The position numbers and the translations under genes are program-made. Shown in pieces: positions 8,652 through 17,845 of a stretch of DNA of 64,000 nucleotides. Origin of the DNA: Novosphingobium indicum (GTDB taxonomy: Bacteria > Pseudomonadota > Alphaproteobacteria > Sphingomonadales > Sphingomonadaceae); assembly GCF_014645195.1 (NCBI RefSeq), contig NZ_BMLK01000004.1, forward strand, positions 1 through 64,000, read 5' to 3'. The notes below the pieces were generated by a model. That model did no database searches, had not been told where the DNA came from, and saw only the letters and a list, made by a program, of their open reading frames with translations. Each line of letters opens with the position of its first letter. Position 1 is the stretch's first letter.

Positions 8652-8842
8652 GCGTCGGATCGCATGGCGTCCAGATCACCTTCCCAGGCAAGCTTGCCAC
8701 GAGCATTGCGGATTTGCGCTTGCGAGCGAAGTTTCAAGAGCACCCGCAATCCGCCTTCCACGACTTCTCGCTTGGTTTTGAGGCCAGTGGCGCGAAGCGC
8801 CTTTGCCATGAGGTCATCATCGATGACGATATCGGTGCGCAC
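8648..8842 (-). CDS. VapB-family antitoxin, copy 2 (orphan)
   Basis: A 64-residue VapB-type antitoxin starting MRTDIVIDDDLMAKA, the same length as the copy at 6145-6339 and alike throughout. Its neighbouring vapC is frameshifted and truncated. The DNA similarity to copy 1 runs through the whole gene and past both ends, so the two arose by duplication or by two insertions of the same element. Confidence 0.7.
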   Translation of the reverse strand: MRTDIVIDDDLMAKALRATGLKTKREVVEGGLRVLLKLRSQAQIRNARGKLAWEGDLDAMRSDA

Positions 8843-8935
8843 GATGTGTATCCTTTTACAGAAATATACACGTACGCCATCCGCGCCCTAGTTCAATGTT
8901 GATCTACGTAGTCAACGAGGATTGCCTCGATACCC

Positions 8936-8985
8936 TTGAAAAGCATCCGCAGGTTGATATATGCGTTTAGACACATAAACGCATA
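8936..8985 (+). promoter_or_regulatory. Promoter and operator of the RHH/PIN toxin-antitoxin pair
   Basis: TTGAAA (8936-8941) and TATATG (8958-8963) are 16 bp apart. The -10 overlaps a perfect inverted repeat, TATGCGTTTA (8960-8969) and TAAACGCATA (8976-8985), with a 6-bp spacer. It ends 8 bp before the antitoxin ATG. Such a site fits autorepression by the ribbon-helix-helix antitoxin. Confidence 0.65.
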
Positions 8986-8993
8986 GGTGGCTT

Positions 8994-9254
8994 ATGGGCG
9001 AACTGGCTCGGTGGAGTTTGAAAGTATCGCGGGAAACGGACATTGCGCTTCGCACTTTGCTTGCCACGCGCGGAGGCAAGAAGGGTGATATGTCGCGGTT
9101 CGTTGAAGATGCGGTCAATCGAGAAGTGCTGCGGGAAACTGTCCGGGATATTCAGGCTCGCAATGCGGATGCTGATCCGGACGAATTGGAACGGCTGATC
9201 GATGAAGAGGTCGGCGCCGCTCGACAGTCTTTCTGGGCACAGGACCGTCACTAG
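8994..9254 (+). CDS. Ribbon-helix-helix antitoxin
   Basis: An 86-residue protein whose N-terminus (WSLKVSRETDIALRTLLA, then KGDMSRFVEDAVNREV) is a ribbon-helix-helix DNA-binding fold, followed by an acidic tail rich in Asp and Glu that would bind the toxin. AGGTGG precedes the ATG. It lies 3 bp before a PIN-domain gene, the usual antitoxin-toxin order, and the palindrome upstream is a likely operator. Confidence 0.8.
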   Translation: MGELARWSLKVSRETDIALRTLLATRGGKKGDMSRFVEDAVNREVLRETVRDIQARNADADPDELERLIDEEVGAARQSFWAQDRH

Positions 9255-9257
9255 CAG

Positions 9258-9680
9258 GTGCGCGTCATTCTCGATACAAATGTGCTGTTGAGCGGGCTCA
9301 TATCCCCCAACGGTATTCCTGCCCGCCTCATAGAAGCATGGCTGGATCGCCGGTTTGTGCTCGTCAGCCATGCGGTCCAAATCGATGAGATCCGGGATGT
9401 CTCCCGGCGAGACAAGATACGCGCCCTGGTCCGCCCCGCCGAGGTAGGACGTTTGGTAAACCAGATCGGGCTGGTGGCGGACATGCCCGCCGACCTGCCC
9501 TACGTAAGGCGTTCGCCCGATCCCCGGGATGATTTTCTCCTTGGTCTATGCGAAGCCGGGAACGCCGATTGGCTCGTCACTGGAAACAAGGACGATCTAC
9601 TCGCGCTTGAACGTCATGGATCAAGCCGCATCGTCACCGCCGCCACGCTGGCCGATCAACTGGGCATGAGCAAAAGGTGA
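9258..9680 (+). CDS. PIN-domain toxin (COG1569 type)
   Basis: A 140-residue PIN-fold ribonuclease starting at GTG with VILDTNVLLSGL, which includes the first catalytic aspartate. Further acids occur in the middle (EIRDV, DPRDDFLLGL) and near the end (DWLVTGNKDDLL), as in the PIN_3 toxin group. It is intact, unlike the two vapC relics nearby, and follows its antitoxin by 3 bp. The presumed action is RNA cleavage when the antitoxin is degraded. Confidence 0.8.
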   Translation: MRVILDTNVLLSGLISPNGIPARLIEAWLDRRFVLVSHAVQIDEIRDVSRRDKIRALVRPAEVGRLVNQIGLVADMPADLPYVRRSPDPRDDFLLGLCEAGNADWLVTGNKDDLLALERHGSSRIVTAATLADQLGMSKR

Positions 9681-9726
9681 CAGTTTCAAAATCAAACTGG
9701 AAGCACACCTTCCATGGAATCCCAAC

Positions 9727-9777
9727 TTGTGCCGTGAACGTCAGCGGGTCCTAGGTGGACGTGAAATTGTGCCGTGA
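9727..9777. repeat. Short direct repeats around a partial tRNA-derived sequence
   Basis: TTGTGCCGTGA occurs at 9727-9737 and 9767-9777. Between them TCAGCGGGTCCTAGGT (9741-9756) exactly repeats part of the tRNA-Lys fragment at 9892-9907. The arrangement looks like the remains of a second attachment site or of an insertion-sequence end. The rest of 9681-9884 shows no gene. Confidence 0.45.
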
Positions 9778-9884
9778 CCTCTTGGGGATCGTTGGTTCTC
9801 GGTGTTACTCAATGTTAAGTTCGAAAGTGCAAAGACGCAGCTAGATGCCTGTTTAAAATAGAAATTTCACTTCGAAATTCCCTT

Positions 9885-9929
9885 CTCTTAATCAGCGGGT
9901 CCTAGGTTCGAGCCCTAGTGCGTCCACCA
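9885..9929 (+). other. 3' fragment of tRNA-Lys(CUU), probable attachment site
   Basis: The sequence runs from the anticodon loop (CTCTTAA, anticodon CTT at 9887-9889) through the 3' anticodon stem, variable region, an intact T arm (CTAGG / CCTAG around TTCGAGC), the 3' acceptor strand and CCA at 9927-9929. The 5' half is absent: no D arm or 5' acceptor strand precedes it. A duplicated 3' tRNA end is the usual footprint left at the distal end of an element integrated by a tyrosine recombinase. Confidence 0.75.
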
Positions 9930-9961
9930 CCTCGCTCACTACATCACAAACGGAATGCCGA

Positions 9962-10147
9962 TCAGGGCGCTGCGTCGCTGGCTCGGGGCTGCGGTACGTC
10001 GGTCGCTTCAAGCCGCGCGTCGATCTCTTCCGCGGTCTCGCTGATCTTCTCGCTCGCGGCGTCGTAGCGCTCGTCGAACGTCGGCTCGCGCTTGCACGCA
10101 CAAAGCGGGAGCGCGAGCGTCATGGCGAGCAGGATTGCCCGCTTCAT
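9962..10147 (-). CDS. Small lipoprotein
   Basis: A 61-residue protein with a short basic start, a hydrophobic stretch and cysteines at positions 16 and 18. LCAC at 15-18 is the better lipobox, so Cys18 is the likely lipidated residue. The rest is acidic and polar. It starts 2 bp after the tamB stop on the same strand and is probably its last operon member. I chose the inner ATG at 10147, which puts the signal peptide at the N-terminus. No function is known to me. Confidence 0.65.
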   Translation of the reverse strand: MKRAILLAMTLALPLCACKREPTFDERYDAASEKISETAEEIDARLEATDVPQPRASDAAP

Positions 10148-10149
10148 CC

Positions 10150-13100
10150 TCAATAGTCCTTCTTGATCTGCAGGTTCACACTGTTGACGCCCGAACCGCC
10201 GGCCTGGCTGAGCACCGAGAGCCACTTGGTGATGCTAACCTCGAGCTGCGTGGCGGTGAAGCCGCGAGCATCTGTGATCAGTTCGACGTAGATGTCGTCC
10301 GTGAGGTACTGCCCTGCTGCGAGCGAGGTCCCTCGGCCGGTGGCTTCGTCGGCTCCAAGGATGCGCAAACGGTCTATTCCCGCCGCCGAGCGCAACTTGC
10401 CAAGCGGATTAAGTCCGCCTCCCGAGCCGCGCAGCGAGTTCAGCGAACTGGCGAGCTGCACGGCCTGAATGGCCGAGAGGTTCGCAATCGAGCTGCCGAA
10501 CAGGATGCGCGAGAGCACTTCATCATCCGGCAACGCTGGCGAGGAACTGAAGCCGACCTGTGGACTGTAAGCCCGGCCCGAAACGTTCACACTCACGTCG
10601 ACATCGTCGATGGAATCGGTCGCCGTGATGGCCACGGTGGGATTGATCGTCTGACCACCATTGAAGGAGATCAGGCCGTCGTCGAGATTGAACGACCGGC
10701 CTGCGAAGCCCAGCGTACCCCGCACGAGTTCGACCTGTCCGGTCAGGCTCGGCGCCGCGCTCGTTCCGCCAAGGTGGAACCGTGCGCTCCATTCAGACTC
10801 GAGGCCCATACCGGAAACGTACAGTTTCTCGGGCGCACGCAAGTCGAGATCGAGGCGCACCTTGGCAAACACGCTGGACATTTGCGGCGCCGGCTCATCG
10901 CCGGTCACGCGCGCGAGCTGCTTGCGCTCCTTGAAACGCACACCCGTCAGGCGCGGCACCTGCGCGGCACCTTCGCGCACGATCTTGTAGCGCGTTTCCG
11001 GCAGCCGCAGGTTACCGCTGAGCAGGGCTGCCTCCCCCGCCGCCTTGGTCAGATTGAGATTGCCTGTTGCCGTTGCCGAAATGCCGTCGCTCTTGGCAAG
11101 GCGGGCATCGTCGAGCTTGACCGAGATATTCATCGGATAGCCGGCATCGGCAGCCAGGCTGACCTTGCCGCTGGCATCCACCGTACCGCCACCGGCTTTC
11201 GCGGTCAGCGTATCGAGCTGAAGTGAGTTGCCGTCGAAGGTGCCGGCGAAGTTCATGTTGGTCAGCTTGGTGCCGTAGGTCTGGTTCTCGTAGGTAAGGC
11301 TCTGGCCCTTTACGACACCGTTCAGACATGGATCGGAGACGCGGCAGGAAAAGTCCGCCGCCAGGCCAATCGAACCCTTGAGAGTCTGGCCTGCCAGCCC
11401 TGCGAAGGAAAACAGCGTGTCGGCAGGCCCATTATAGCGAATGCCTCCGCCCAGCGGTGCTTCGAGCAAGCGGGTGGTCCACGCGCCCTTGCCCGGAGGC
11501 AAAGGCCGCAGCGACGCTACGAGACGACCGATCACGGAACCTCTGCGGCGAATGACAGCACGCGCCTCACCCCCGTCGGCCAGCAACTTGCCGACGAAGT
11601 TGACGTCCACCGGCTGGCTCACCGTGGTCGCACTGGTGCGGGTGAAGTTCTTGAAGGTCATGCGCGCATCGGCCCGCGGAAAGGCGGCCGGGCTCGTCTG
11701 TTCAAAGTCGAGGCTGCCATTCGCCGTGCCACCGATGCCGTAACCGGGGGCAAATGCATTGATCAGCCCCATGTCGACGCCTTCGAGCCGGCTCTGCAAC
11801 TTCATGCCCGCGCCGTAATTGCCTGCCAGCTTCACAGTGCCGCCACCAACCGAGATCGCCGTCGGCATCAGTTCATAGCCCTGGTCCTTCGGAACGATAC
11901 GGGCGGGACTGAGCGTCTTGATCGTCTGACCGCGCACCCGACCCCGCAGCGCCACACGCCAGATCTCGGGAGTCAGGTCGGCATTGACGCCGAGCCGGAA
12001 CGGTACGCCGCTGACCCCTTCGATCACGGCCTTGGCCTTGCCGCGCCCATCGCGGTAATCGACCTGAACGCGGGCTGCAGCCAGATCGAACCCGCCCAAG
12101 CTGGTTTCGGATAGTTGTGCATCGGCGACGACCAGAGGTTGATCGTAAAGCACCGCGCGCCCGTCAATGATGGCAGAACCGATGGCAAGCTGCGCCGGGC
12201 CGTCGAACACGGAGTTCTTGGCACGCAGGTTGACATCGACCGCCTGATACCGGCCTTGCGCGTCAAGCTTCAAAATGCCGCCCACGCCATTGCCGTTCGC
12301 CGTCAACTGGCCGGCGAAGGGCCCGGCAGCTGTCTGGTCCAGCTTTCCGGCAAACTTGACGCCTGAAAGGTCGGCATTGTTGATCTGCAGCGAGGTCCGC
12401 TCGCCCATTCCCAGAGTTACGTCCGCCTGTAGGGGCCCGTAGTCGGTATCGCCCGTGGCCACGAAGTTGTAGCCGCCGCTTGCCCCGGTAACCCGCGCAT
12501 CGAGGTTGGCGAGACCAATGCCCAGATCGGGGCGTTCCGCCGTCAGGTGCGCATCGGGATCGGACAGCGTACCGGTCACGCGTATGCCAATGGCTCCATA
12601 GCGGTCCGAAGTACCGTCCGCCGTCAGGGCTATCCGTCCGCCGGGAGACCAGCTGCCCTGCCCGCCGACCACACGCAGGTCGGGCGCGTTCAGACGCAGA
12701 TCGGAGAAGCGGACCACACCGTCCGAACCGTAACGCACGTTCGACGATGCTGCGAAATTCCCGCCAAGATAGTTCTGCAGGTTCTCGTTGAGCAGCTTGG
12801 TCGATTGCGCCTTCACATTGCCCTGAAGCGCGAAACCCTGACCTTCGCTGCGCAGGTCCATGTTGGTGCTGATGTTGAAGACACCGACACTGGCCATACG
12901 ATAATTGTCTATGCGTCCATCGATGGCACCGGTGTAGAGCCCCTTGCTCACGTCGGCGACGAGGACCACACCGGCATCGATCCGGTTCGATCTGATCCGC
13001 ATGTTGTCCGAAAGGACCCGCGCGCCGTCTATAGCGACATCGCCGCTCAGCTTAACGTCGGTCAGCGAACCGCCGGCAACGCTATCCAGGCCGGTAATGC

Positions 13101-14403
13101 GGCTGACCCTTGCAGAGACGGGGATGAGAATGCGGCCGGAATCGACCTTGGCTGCGCCAGCGGCGGAGAGGTTCTGCAGCCCCATGTCGTTCATAACGAG
13201 GCGCTTGGCGTTAATCTCGTAGTCGACGGCGGGCGTGGAAAAGGCGCCGTCCAGGCTGAGCTGAGCCCGAACTCCAGCCCCGCTCAGATTGGGTGCAATC
13301 GCGGAAGGCTTGAGCAACACGAAGTCGAGCACAAGCTGGTCGAAGCTGTTGTTCGCGAGGTCCACCGTGCCGTTGGGCGTCAGGTTGAACGCATCGCTGG
13401 AGATCATGCCGGAAAGCGCAGCGCGTCTCTGATCGAGCGCGGCCTTCAGATCGAAATTGGTGACCGGTCCGAGCAGGCTGGCAGTCGATCCGCTCAGCAG
13501 GCGCGCGATGCGTGTCGGCCCCTCGATCGCGAAGGTGCCATCACGGGCCGCCAGATCCAGCCGCGCGAGTTCACCCTCGCCAAGGTCCGCATTCAGCGCG
13601 CCGTTCCATCGCGCCCAGTCGCCCTTGCCTTTGATGGTGAGGTCGAGCGGCTGCGTCAGACCGCCCAGCGCTGCAATAAGACCACCGGTGGGGGCGTGGA
13701 GATCCAGGTCGATATCCAGCCGGTTCTTTGCCGGCACGGCGTCCAGCGTCAGGTCGAACCTGTCTCCGCCTTCCTTGTCCTGAACAGCCAAAGTTCCGCC
13801 CTTGGCATAGACTTGCGCCCGACCGTCGGCGATGTGCGTACGGCCATCAATCGTCACGACGCGCAACTTGCCCGAAACCGGCGGTTCGACAATGAAGCGG
13901 TCGATCCTAAGTTGGCCCACATCGATATCGAGATCGGGCAGAAGCGGCCCTTCGCTCGGCGGAGTTTCCTTGAAGGCCGGCGTCCGGCGCAGGATCATGC
14001 GCTGGGCGGTGGCACTGCGAACGTCGACGTGATTGCTCAGATAGGCGAAAGGCCGCCAGTCGATGTGGATCTCCGGCGAGAACAGGAATTCGCCCTTCGG
14101 ATCGCGCACGGAGAGGTCATGCAGGGTGAACTGGCCGTAGAGCGATCCATCGATCCGCCCCACCGAGATGCGCATGCCGTTTTCGAACTTGAGCCCGCCA
14201 ATCTGGTTGGCGACGAAGCGGTGCCCCGGCCCGGTATCGATGCCGAAAACAACTGCGACAATGAGCGCGAAGAGTCCGAGCACGCCGACCAGCAAGGTTT
14301 TCAGGGCACGCTTGCGGAACCGCTGACCCAGCGTGGGCCTAGCCTCGGCTTCTTCGGTCACCTCGGGCTGGCCGCCGGTTTCGATCTCGTCCTCCTGCGC
14401 CAT
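10150..14403 (-). CDS. tamB: TamB, inner-membrane translocation/assembly protein
   Basis: A 1417-residue protein with one N-terminal membrane helix (about residues 33-52) and a very long periplasmic beta-rich region of repeated short strands. It ends in the conserved DUF490/TamB domain, with SFNGGQTINPTVAITA, SSPALPDDEVLSRILFG and a terminal aromatic strand. TamB spans the periplasm like a groove and works with TamA in outer-membrane protein insertion or phospholipid transport. Its ATG overlaps the tamA stop (ATGA). The length is usual for the family. Confidence 0.95.
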   Translation of the reverse strand: MAQEDEIETGGQPEVTEEAEARPTLGQRFRKRALKTLLVGVLGLFALIVAVVFGIDTGPGHRFVANQIGGLKFENGMRISVGRIDGSLYGQFTLHDLSVRDPKGEFLFSPEIHIDWRPFAYLSNHVDVRSATAQRMILRRTPAFKETPPSEGPLLPDLDIDVGQLRIDRFIVEPPVSGKLRVVTIDGRTHIADGRAQVYAKGGTLAVQDKEGGDRFDLTLDAVPAKNRLDIDLDLHAPTGGLIAALGGLTQPLDLTIKGKGDWARWNGALNADLGEGELARLDLAARDGTFAIEGPTRIARLLSGSTASLLGPVTNFDLKAALDQRRAALSGMISSDAFNLTPNGTVDLANNSFDQLVLDFVLLKPSAIAPNLSGAGVRAQLSLDGAFSTPAVDYEINAKRLVMNDMGLQNLSAAGAAKVDSGRILIPVSARVSRITGLDSVAGGSLTDVKLSGDVAIDGARVLSDNMRIRSNRIDAGVVLVADVSKGLYTGAIDGRIDNYRMASVGVFNISTNMDLRSEGQGFALQGNVKAQSTKLLNENLQNYLGGNFAASSNVRYGSDGVVRFSDLRLNAPDLRVVGGQGSWSPGGRIALTADGTSDRYGAIGIRVTGTLSDPDAHLTAERPDLGIGLANLDARVTGASGGYNFVATGDTDYGPLQADVTLGMGERTSLQINNADLSGVKFAGKLDQTAAGPFAGQLTANGNGVGGILKLDAQGRYQAVDVNLRAKNSVFDGPAQLAIGSAIIDGRAVLYDQPLVVADAQLSETSLGGFDLAAARVQVDYRDGRGKAKAVIEGVSGVPFRLGVNADLTPEIWRVALRGRVRGQTIKTLSPARIVPKDQGYELMPTAISVGGGTVKLAGNYGAGMKLQSRLEGVDMGLINAFAPGYGIGGTANGSLDFEQTSPAAFPRADARMTFKNFTRTSATTVSQPVDVNFVGKLLADGGEARAVIRRRGSVIGRLVASLRPLPPGKGAWTTRLLEAPLGGGIRYNGPADTLFSFAGLAGQTLKGSIGLAADFSCRVSDPCLNGVVKGQSLTYENQTYGTKLTNMNFAGTFDGNSLQLDTLTAKAGGGTVDASGKVSLAADAGYPMNISVKLDDARLAKSDGISATATGNLNLTKAAGEAALLSGNLRLPETRYKIVREGAAQVPRLTGVRFKERKQLARVTGDEPAPQMSSVFAKVRLDLDLRAPEKLYVSGMGLESEWSARFHLGGTSAAPSLTGQVELVRGTLGFAGRSFNLDDGLISFNGGQTINPTVAITATDSIDDVDVSVNVSGRAYSPQVGFSSSPALPDDEVLSRILFGSSIANLSAIQAVQLASSLNSLRGSGGGLNPLGKLRSAAGIDRLRILGADEATGRGTSLAAGQYLTDDIYVELITDARGFTATQLEVSITKWLSVLSQAGGSGVNSVNLQIKKDY

Positions 14404-16685
14404 CAGAACGCCTGCCCGATCGAGACGTAGACATTTATGCGCGCTTCGCCGGGCCTGCGATTGACGGGCGTTGCCACGTCGAGACGGATGGGCCCGAAAT
14501 TGGTATAGAAGCGTCCGCCCAGACCGACGCCGTACCGCAAGTCCGAGAACTGCGGCATGGTTTCGCTATAGGCCTGCCCCGCATCAACGAAGGCCACCAC
14601 GCCGTAGTTACCGAACCGGTAGCGCGCCTCCACCGATGCCTCGTTCAAGCTACGTCCGCCGACCGGCTTTCCGTCCGGCGCCTGCTCGCCAAGCCCCTGA
14701 TAGGCATATCCGCGAACCGACCCGCCACCACCGGCGTAGAGCCGCCGCGACGGGGCAATATCGTAGAGACCGACGCCCTGGATCGTGCCAAGGCGGATCC
14801 GACCGGCGAGCACAAGGCTGTCGCTTACCGCGTAATAGGTCGAACCGTCGATGCGAGCGCGGACATAGGGATTGAAGCCCTGGTTTACCGTCGCTTCGGG
14901 CTGGACCAGCGCGGTCAGTCGGAAACCTTCGGTGGGATTTAGCAGGTCGTCGGTGGTATCGAAGCCAAGCTGCCCGTTCACACCGGCAATGTAGTAAGTG
15001 TTGCGCTTGCGATCGCCGGTTTCGGCGTCGTAGTCCGTCTCGGCGGTCGCGAGCAGTTCCACACCGTAGGCATAAGTGTAGCGCTTCTGCCAGATCGGCG
15101 TTGAATCGCGGCTGATGCGCGCCGCAAGACGGCCGGTATATGCGCTGTAGGCGTCGTAGTTATTGTGAAAGGCCTCCGCCTTCATTTCGAAGGTGCGGTC
15201 GCGCTTGCCTGCGTTGGAGCGGCGGAACGTCACACCCGCGCCCTGTTGCTGAGTACCGGCAATGGCATGCCCGATCAGTGCGCCTTCGGGCGGGAACATG
15301 TTCCGGTGGGTCCAGGTCGCTTCAGCCGTAAACCCCTCGCCCGCCGCATATCCAAGCGAACCGGCAATCGTGCGCGGCGGCCCGGCTTCCTGATGAACAT
15401 GCAGCGTTACATATTCGCTGTTCTCGCCCGCGGTTTCGCCGCTGCGCTTGGGTTCGACGGAAACAGCCTTGAACAGATTGGTGGCAACAAGCGCCTTGCG
15501 AAGATCATCAACCTTGCGGCTGTCATAAAGCTCGCCGCGCTTGAAGCGCGAGAGGACGCGAATGTGATTGGCGTCGAACGCCAGGTCGCCGTCCGTCGTA
15601 AAACCGTCGAAGCGCCCGCGCGGCCCGATGTCCACCGGCAGCGTGTAAACGCCCTCCCCCGTGTCGCGATCGAGCAGGATGTCGCGATTGCCTACCGTAG
15701 CGAAAGGATAGCCGTTTTCCGGAAGAGCGACAGCAATCTGTGCCTCGGCGCCCTGCACGCGCTCGGCGACAATGGGCTCGCCGGTCTTGAGCGCCAGATT
15801 GTCCGAAATCAGGTCGGGCGGTTCGGTGGGATCAGCCTGGATGACGATATCGGAAAACACATACCGCTTACCCGGCGTTACCGAGAGCCAGGCTGTGAGT
15901 TCGTTGCTTTTCTCGTCGCGCGAAGGAACGATCCGACTGCGTATCTCCGGCGAATACCAGCCCTCTGATTCGAGGATGGTCTTCAAAAGCTGCTCGTCTT
16001 CGTCCAGACGGGCGCGGACCATGGCTGCATTAGCCGCCTTGCCGTCCCCATTCTTCAGCGCGGACAGGGAATTGAACTGGCCCTTCAGGCTGGCATTGGT
16101 TTCCTTGTCCGCCGCATCCAGCCCCTCGACATCGACCTTGTAGGCAACTTCCAGCTGCTCCTCATCGGTCGTATCTTCGGCGAACTCCACGGGCGTGACT
16201 TCGAACTGATCAAGCGAAGGAAGCGGCGCAACGAGTTCGGTATCGCGCACAGGCGCATCACCGATTTCCTCGGCCGCGTCCTGATCGGCCAGCGCGGGTG
16301 TATCGAGCGGTGCGGCCTGCCCTTCTTGGGGCTTGGCATCGGACTGTTCCTGCGCCAGCCGGCGTTCGAAAGCCTCGATCGACTCCAATGGCATGTCGAG
16401 TTCGGCATCGTCCGCAGCGTCGAGCGCCGGAACCAGCCGCTCGAATTCACGCTCGGTTATGACCGGATCTACCTCCGGCAGGTTGGCATCGGCCGGAGGG
16501 GAAGGGATCTGCATCTCAGGCGCGGCATCTTGCGTGTCAGACTGTGCGTCCTGCTGCTGGTCAGGAGTTTCTTGCGCAAAAACCGGCGAAACGCCGATAA
16601 CCATAGCAAGAGAAAGAGCAACAAGCCCTGCCCCGCAACGAAGGCGCGGGGAACAACGTTTCGGGTGATCGATTAGCCCAACCAT
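14403..16685 (-). CDS. tamA: TamA, BamA-superfamily outer-membrane protein
   Basis: A 760-residue protein with a signal peptide (ending near VFAQE), an acidic Gln/Asp-rich linker of about 140 residues, POTRA-like domains, and a C-terminal 16-strand Omp85 barrel. The barrel has GGGGSVRGYAYQGLG (the VRGY/F loop motif) and a terminal phenylalanine. I chose the ATG at 16685; a TTG two codons upstream is weaker. The long acidic linker is unusual compared with enterobacterial TamA. It is coupled to tamB by ATGA overlap. Confidence 0.93.
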   Translation of the reverse strand: MVGLIDHPKRCSPRLRCGAGLVALSLAMVIGVSPVFAQETPDQQQDAQSDTQDAAPEMQIPSPPADANLPEVDPVITEREFERLVPALDAADDAELDMPLESIEAFERRLAQEQSDAKPQEGQAAPLDTPALADQDAAEEIGDAPVRDTELVAPLPSLDQFEVTPVEFAEDTTDEEQLEVAYKVDVEGLDAADKETNASLKGQFNSLSALKNGDGKAANAAMVRARLDEDEQLLKTILESEGWYSPEIRSRIVPSRDEKSNELTAWLSVTPGKRYVFSDIVIQADPTEPPDLISDNLALKTGEPIVAERVQGAEAQIAVALPENGYPFATVGNRDILLDRDTGEGVYTLPVDIGPRGRFDGFTTDGDLAFDANHIRVLSRFKRGELYDSRKVDDLRKALVATNLFKAVSVEPKRSGETAGENSEYVTLHVHQEAGPPRTIAGSLGYAAGEGFTAEATWTHRNMFPPEGALIGHAIAGTQQQGAGVTFRRSNAGKRDRTFEMKAEAFHNNYDAYSAYTGRLAARISRDSTPIWQKRYTYAYGVELLATAETDYDAETGDRKRNTYYIAGVNGQLGFDTTDDLLNPTEGFRLTALVQPEATVNQGFNPYVRARIDGSTYYAVSDSLVLAGRIRLGTIQGVGLYDIAPSRRLYAGGGGSVRGYAYQGLGEQAPDGKPVGGRSLNEASVEARYRFGNYGVVAFVDAGQAYSETMPQFSDLRYGVGLGGRFYTNFGPIRLDVATPVNRRPGEARINVYVSIGQAF

Positions 16686-16745
16686 GATCAACGCGACGAA
16701 TCACCCCTTCTTCTCTCGCACCGGGATAGAGAAATTCTCCCGAAC

Positions 16746-17843
16746 ATGCCTATCGCATTGCAACAGCGAAAGTTCCCGCGCAGATTTACAGGCATGACGG
16801 AAAGCGAATCGCCGCCAACAGACCTGCCTCCCGGCGCTTCGGCAACCGCGCCATGGAGTATGCCCCGCGCAGCCTGGTACAAAGTCCTGAAACGCGTGTG
16901 GGTCATGATCGGCTTTCATGAACTGGGGCTGCTCGCGGCGGGGCTCGCCTTCTATACCTTTCTTGCCATCACTCCGCTCATTGCGTCGACCGTGATGATT
17001 TACGGTCTGGTTGGCAATGTCGAGACGGTCCGCAAACAGATGGAAAGTCTGGCGCAGGTTCTCCCGGCCGACGCCGCCCACGTGCTGGAAGCACAACTTA
17101 TCCAGATCGTATCGACGAGTTCGGGCGTGACCGGTCTTGCCCTATTGATCGCCTTCTTCTTCGCGATCTTCGGCGCGATGCGGGCTGCCAGCGGCATGAT
17201 CAGCGCTCTCAACGTCATCTATGAAGAACGCGAGACACGCGGCACCATCGCGCTTTCGCTGCGCGCCGCTGCCCTGACTTTGGCGGCGATCCTGATCGCG
17301 CTCACCGGTGTCCTTTCCGGCGGCGTCTTTGCCTGGTTGCAGACGCAAACCAGCGTCTATCTCGGTTCCGCTACCCAGACCCTGTTCAAAAGTCTCACCT
17401 GGGTCGCGGCAATTGCGCTCGGTAGCGGCGGCTTTGCGCTCATCATGCGCTATGGTCCGGACAGGCGGCCGGCCAAGTGGCGTTGGCTTGCTCCCGGAGC
17501 CCTCATGGCGACCGTGCTCTGGATGCTGATCTCGTTCGGGTTCTCGCTCTACGTCGCCTACATCTCCGACTACAACGCGATGTACGGCTCGCTGTCGGCC
17601 ATCGTGGTATTCCTGATGTGGCTGTTCCTGTCGGCTTACGGCGTTCTTGTCGGGGCGCTGCTCAATGCCGAGATCGAACGACAGACCTTTCACGACACGA
17701 CGGTGGGGCCGGCTCGTCCGCCTGGCGAACGCGGAGCCATCCTTGCCGACCGTGTGGACAATACAGTCCCGTCCCTGCGCGCACTGCAAAAGCTGAAGAC
17801 GCAGCGAGCCGAAGCCGAACGCAAGCATGCGGACGGGAACTGA
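16746..17843 (+). CDS. YihY/UPF0761 (BrkB-like) membrane protein
   Basis: A 365-residue protein with six predicted helices, the LLAAGLAFYTFLAITPLI segment in the first helix and YNAMYGSLSAIVVFLMWLFLSAY near the end, both diagnostic for the YihY family. The N-terminus and the C-terminal 55 residues are polar and cytoplasmic. The start is unsure: ATG 16746 or ATG 16794, neither with a strong ribosome site. Its role is not established. It is divergent from tamA. Confidence 0.88.
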   Translation: MPIALQQRKFPRRFTGMTESESPPTDLPPGASATAPWSMPRAAWYKVLKRVWVMIGFHELGLLAAGLAFYTFLAITPLIASTVMIYGLVGNVETVRKQMESLAQVLPADAAHVLEAQLIQIVSTSSGVTGLALLIAFFFAIFGAMRAASGMISALNVIYEERETRGTIALSLRAAALTLAAILIALTGVLSGGVFAWLQTQTSVYLGSATQTLFKSLTWVAAIALGSGGFALIMRYGPDRRPAKWRWLAPGALMATVLWMLISFGFSLYVAYISDYNAMYGSLSAIVVFLMWLFLSAYGVLVGALLNAEIERQTFHDTTVGPARPPGERGAILADRVDNTVPSLRALQKLKTQRAEAERKHADGN

Positions 17844-17845
17844 AC

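Noticed and set aside
9885..9929. Complete tRNA gene
   Set aside because: The 5' half (acceptor strand, D arm, 5' anticodon stem) is absent, so it is a fragment.
12547..14430. 627-codon open frame on the plus strand
   Set aside because: It is antisense to tamB over its full length. Its Arg/Ala/His-rich composition is typical of shadow frames in high-GC DNA, and tamB has clear family motifs.
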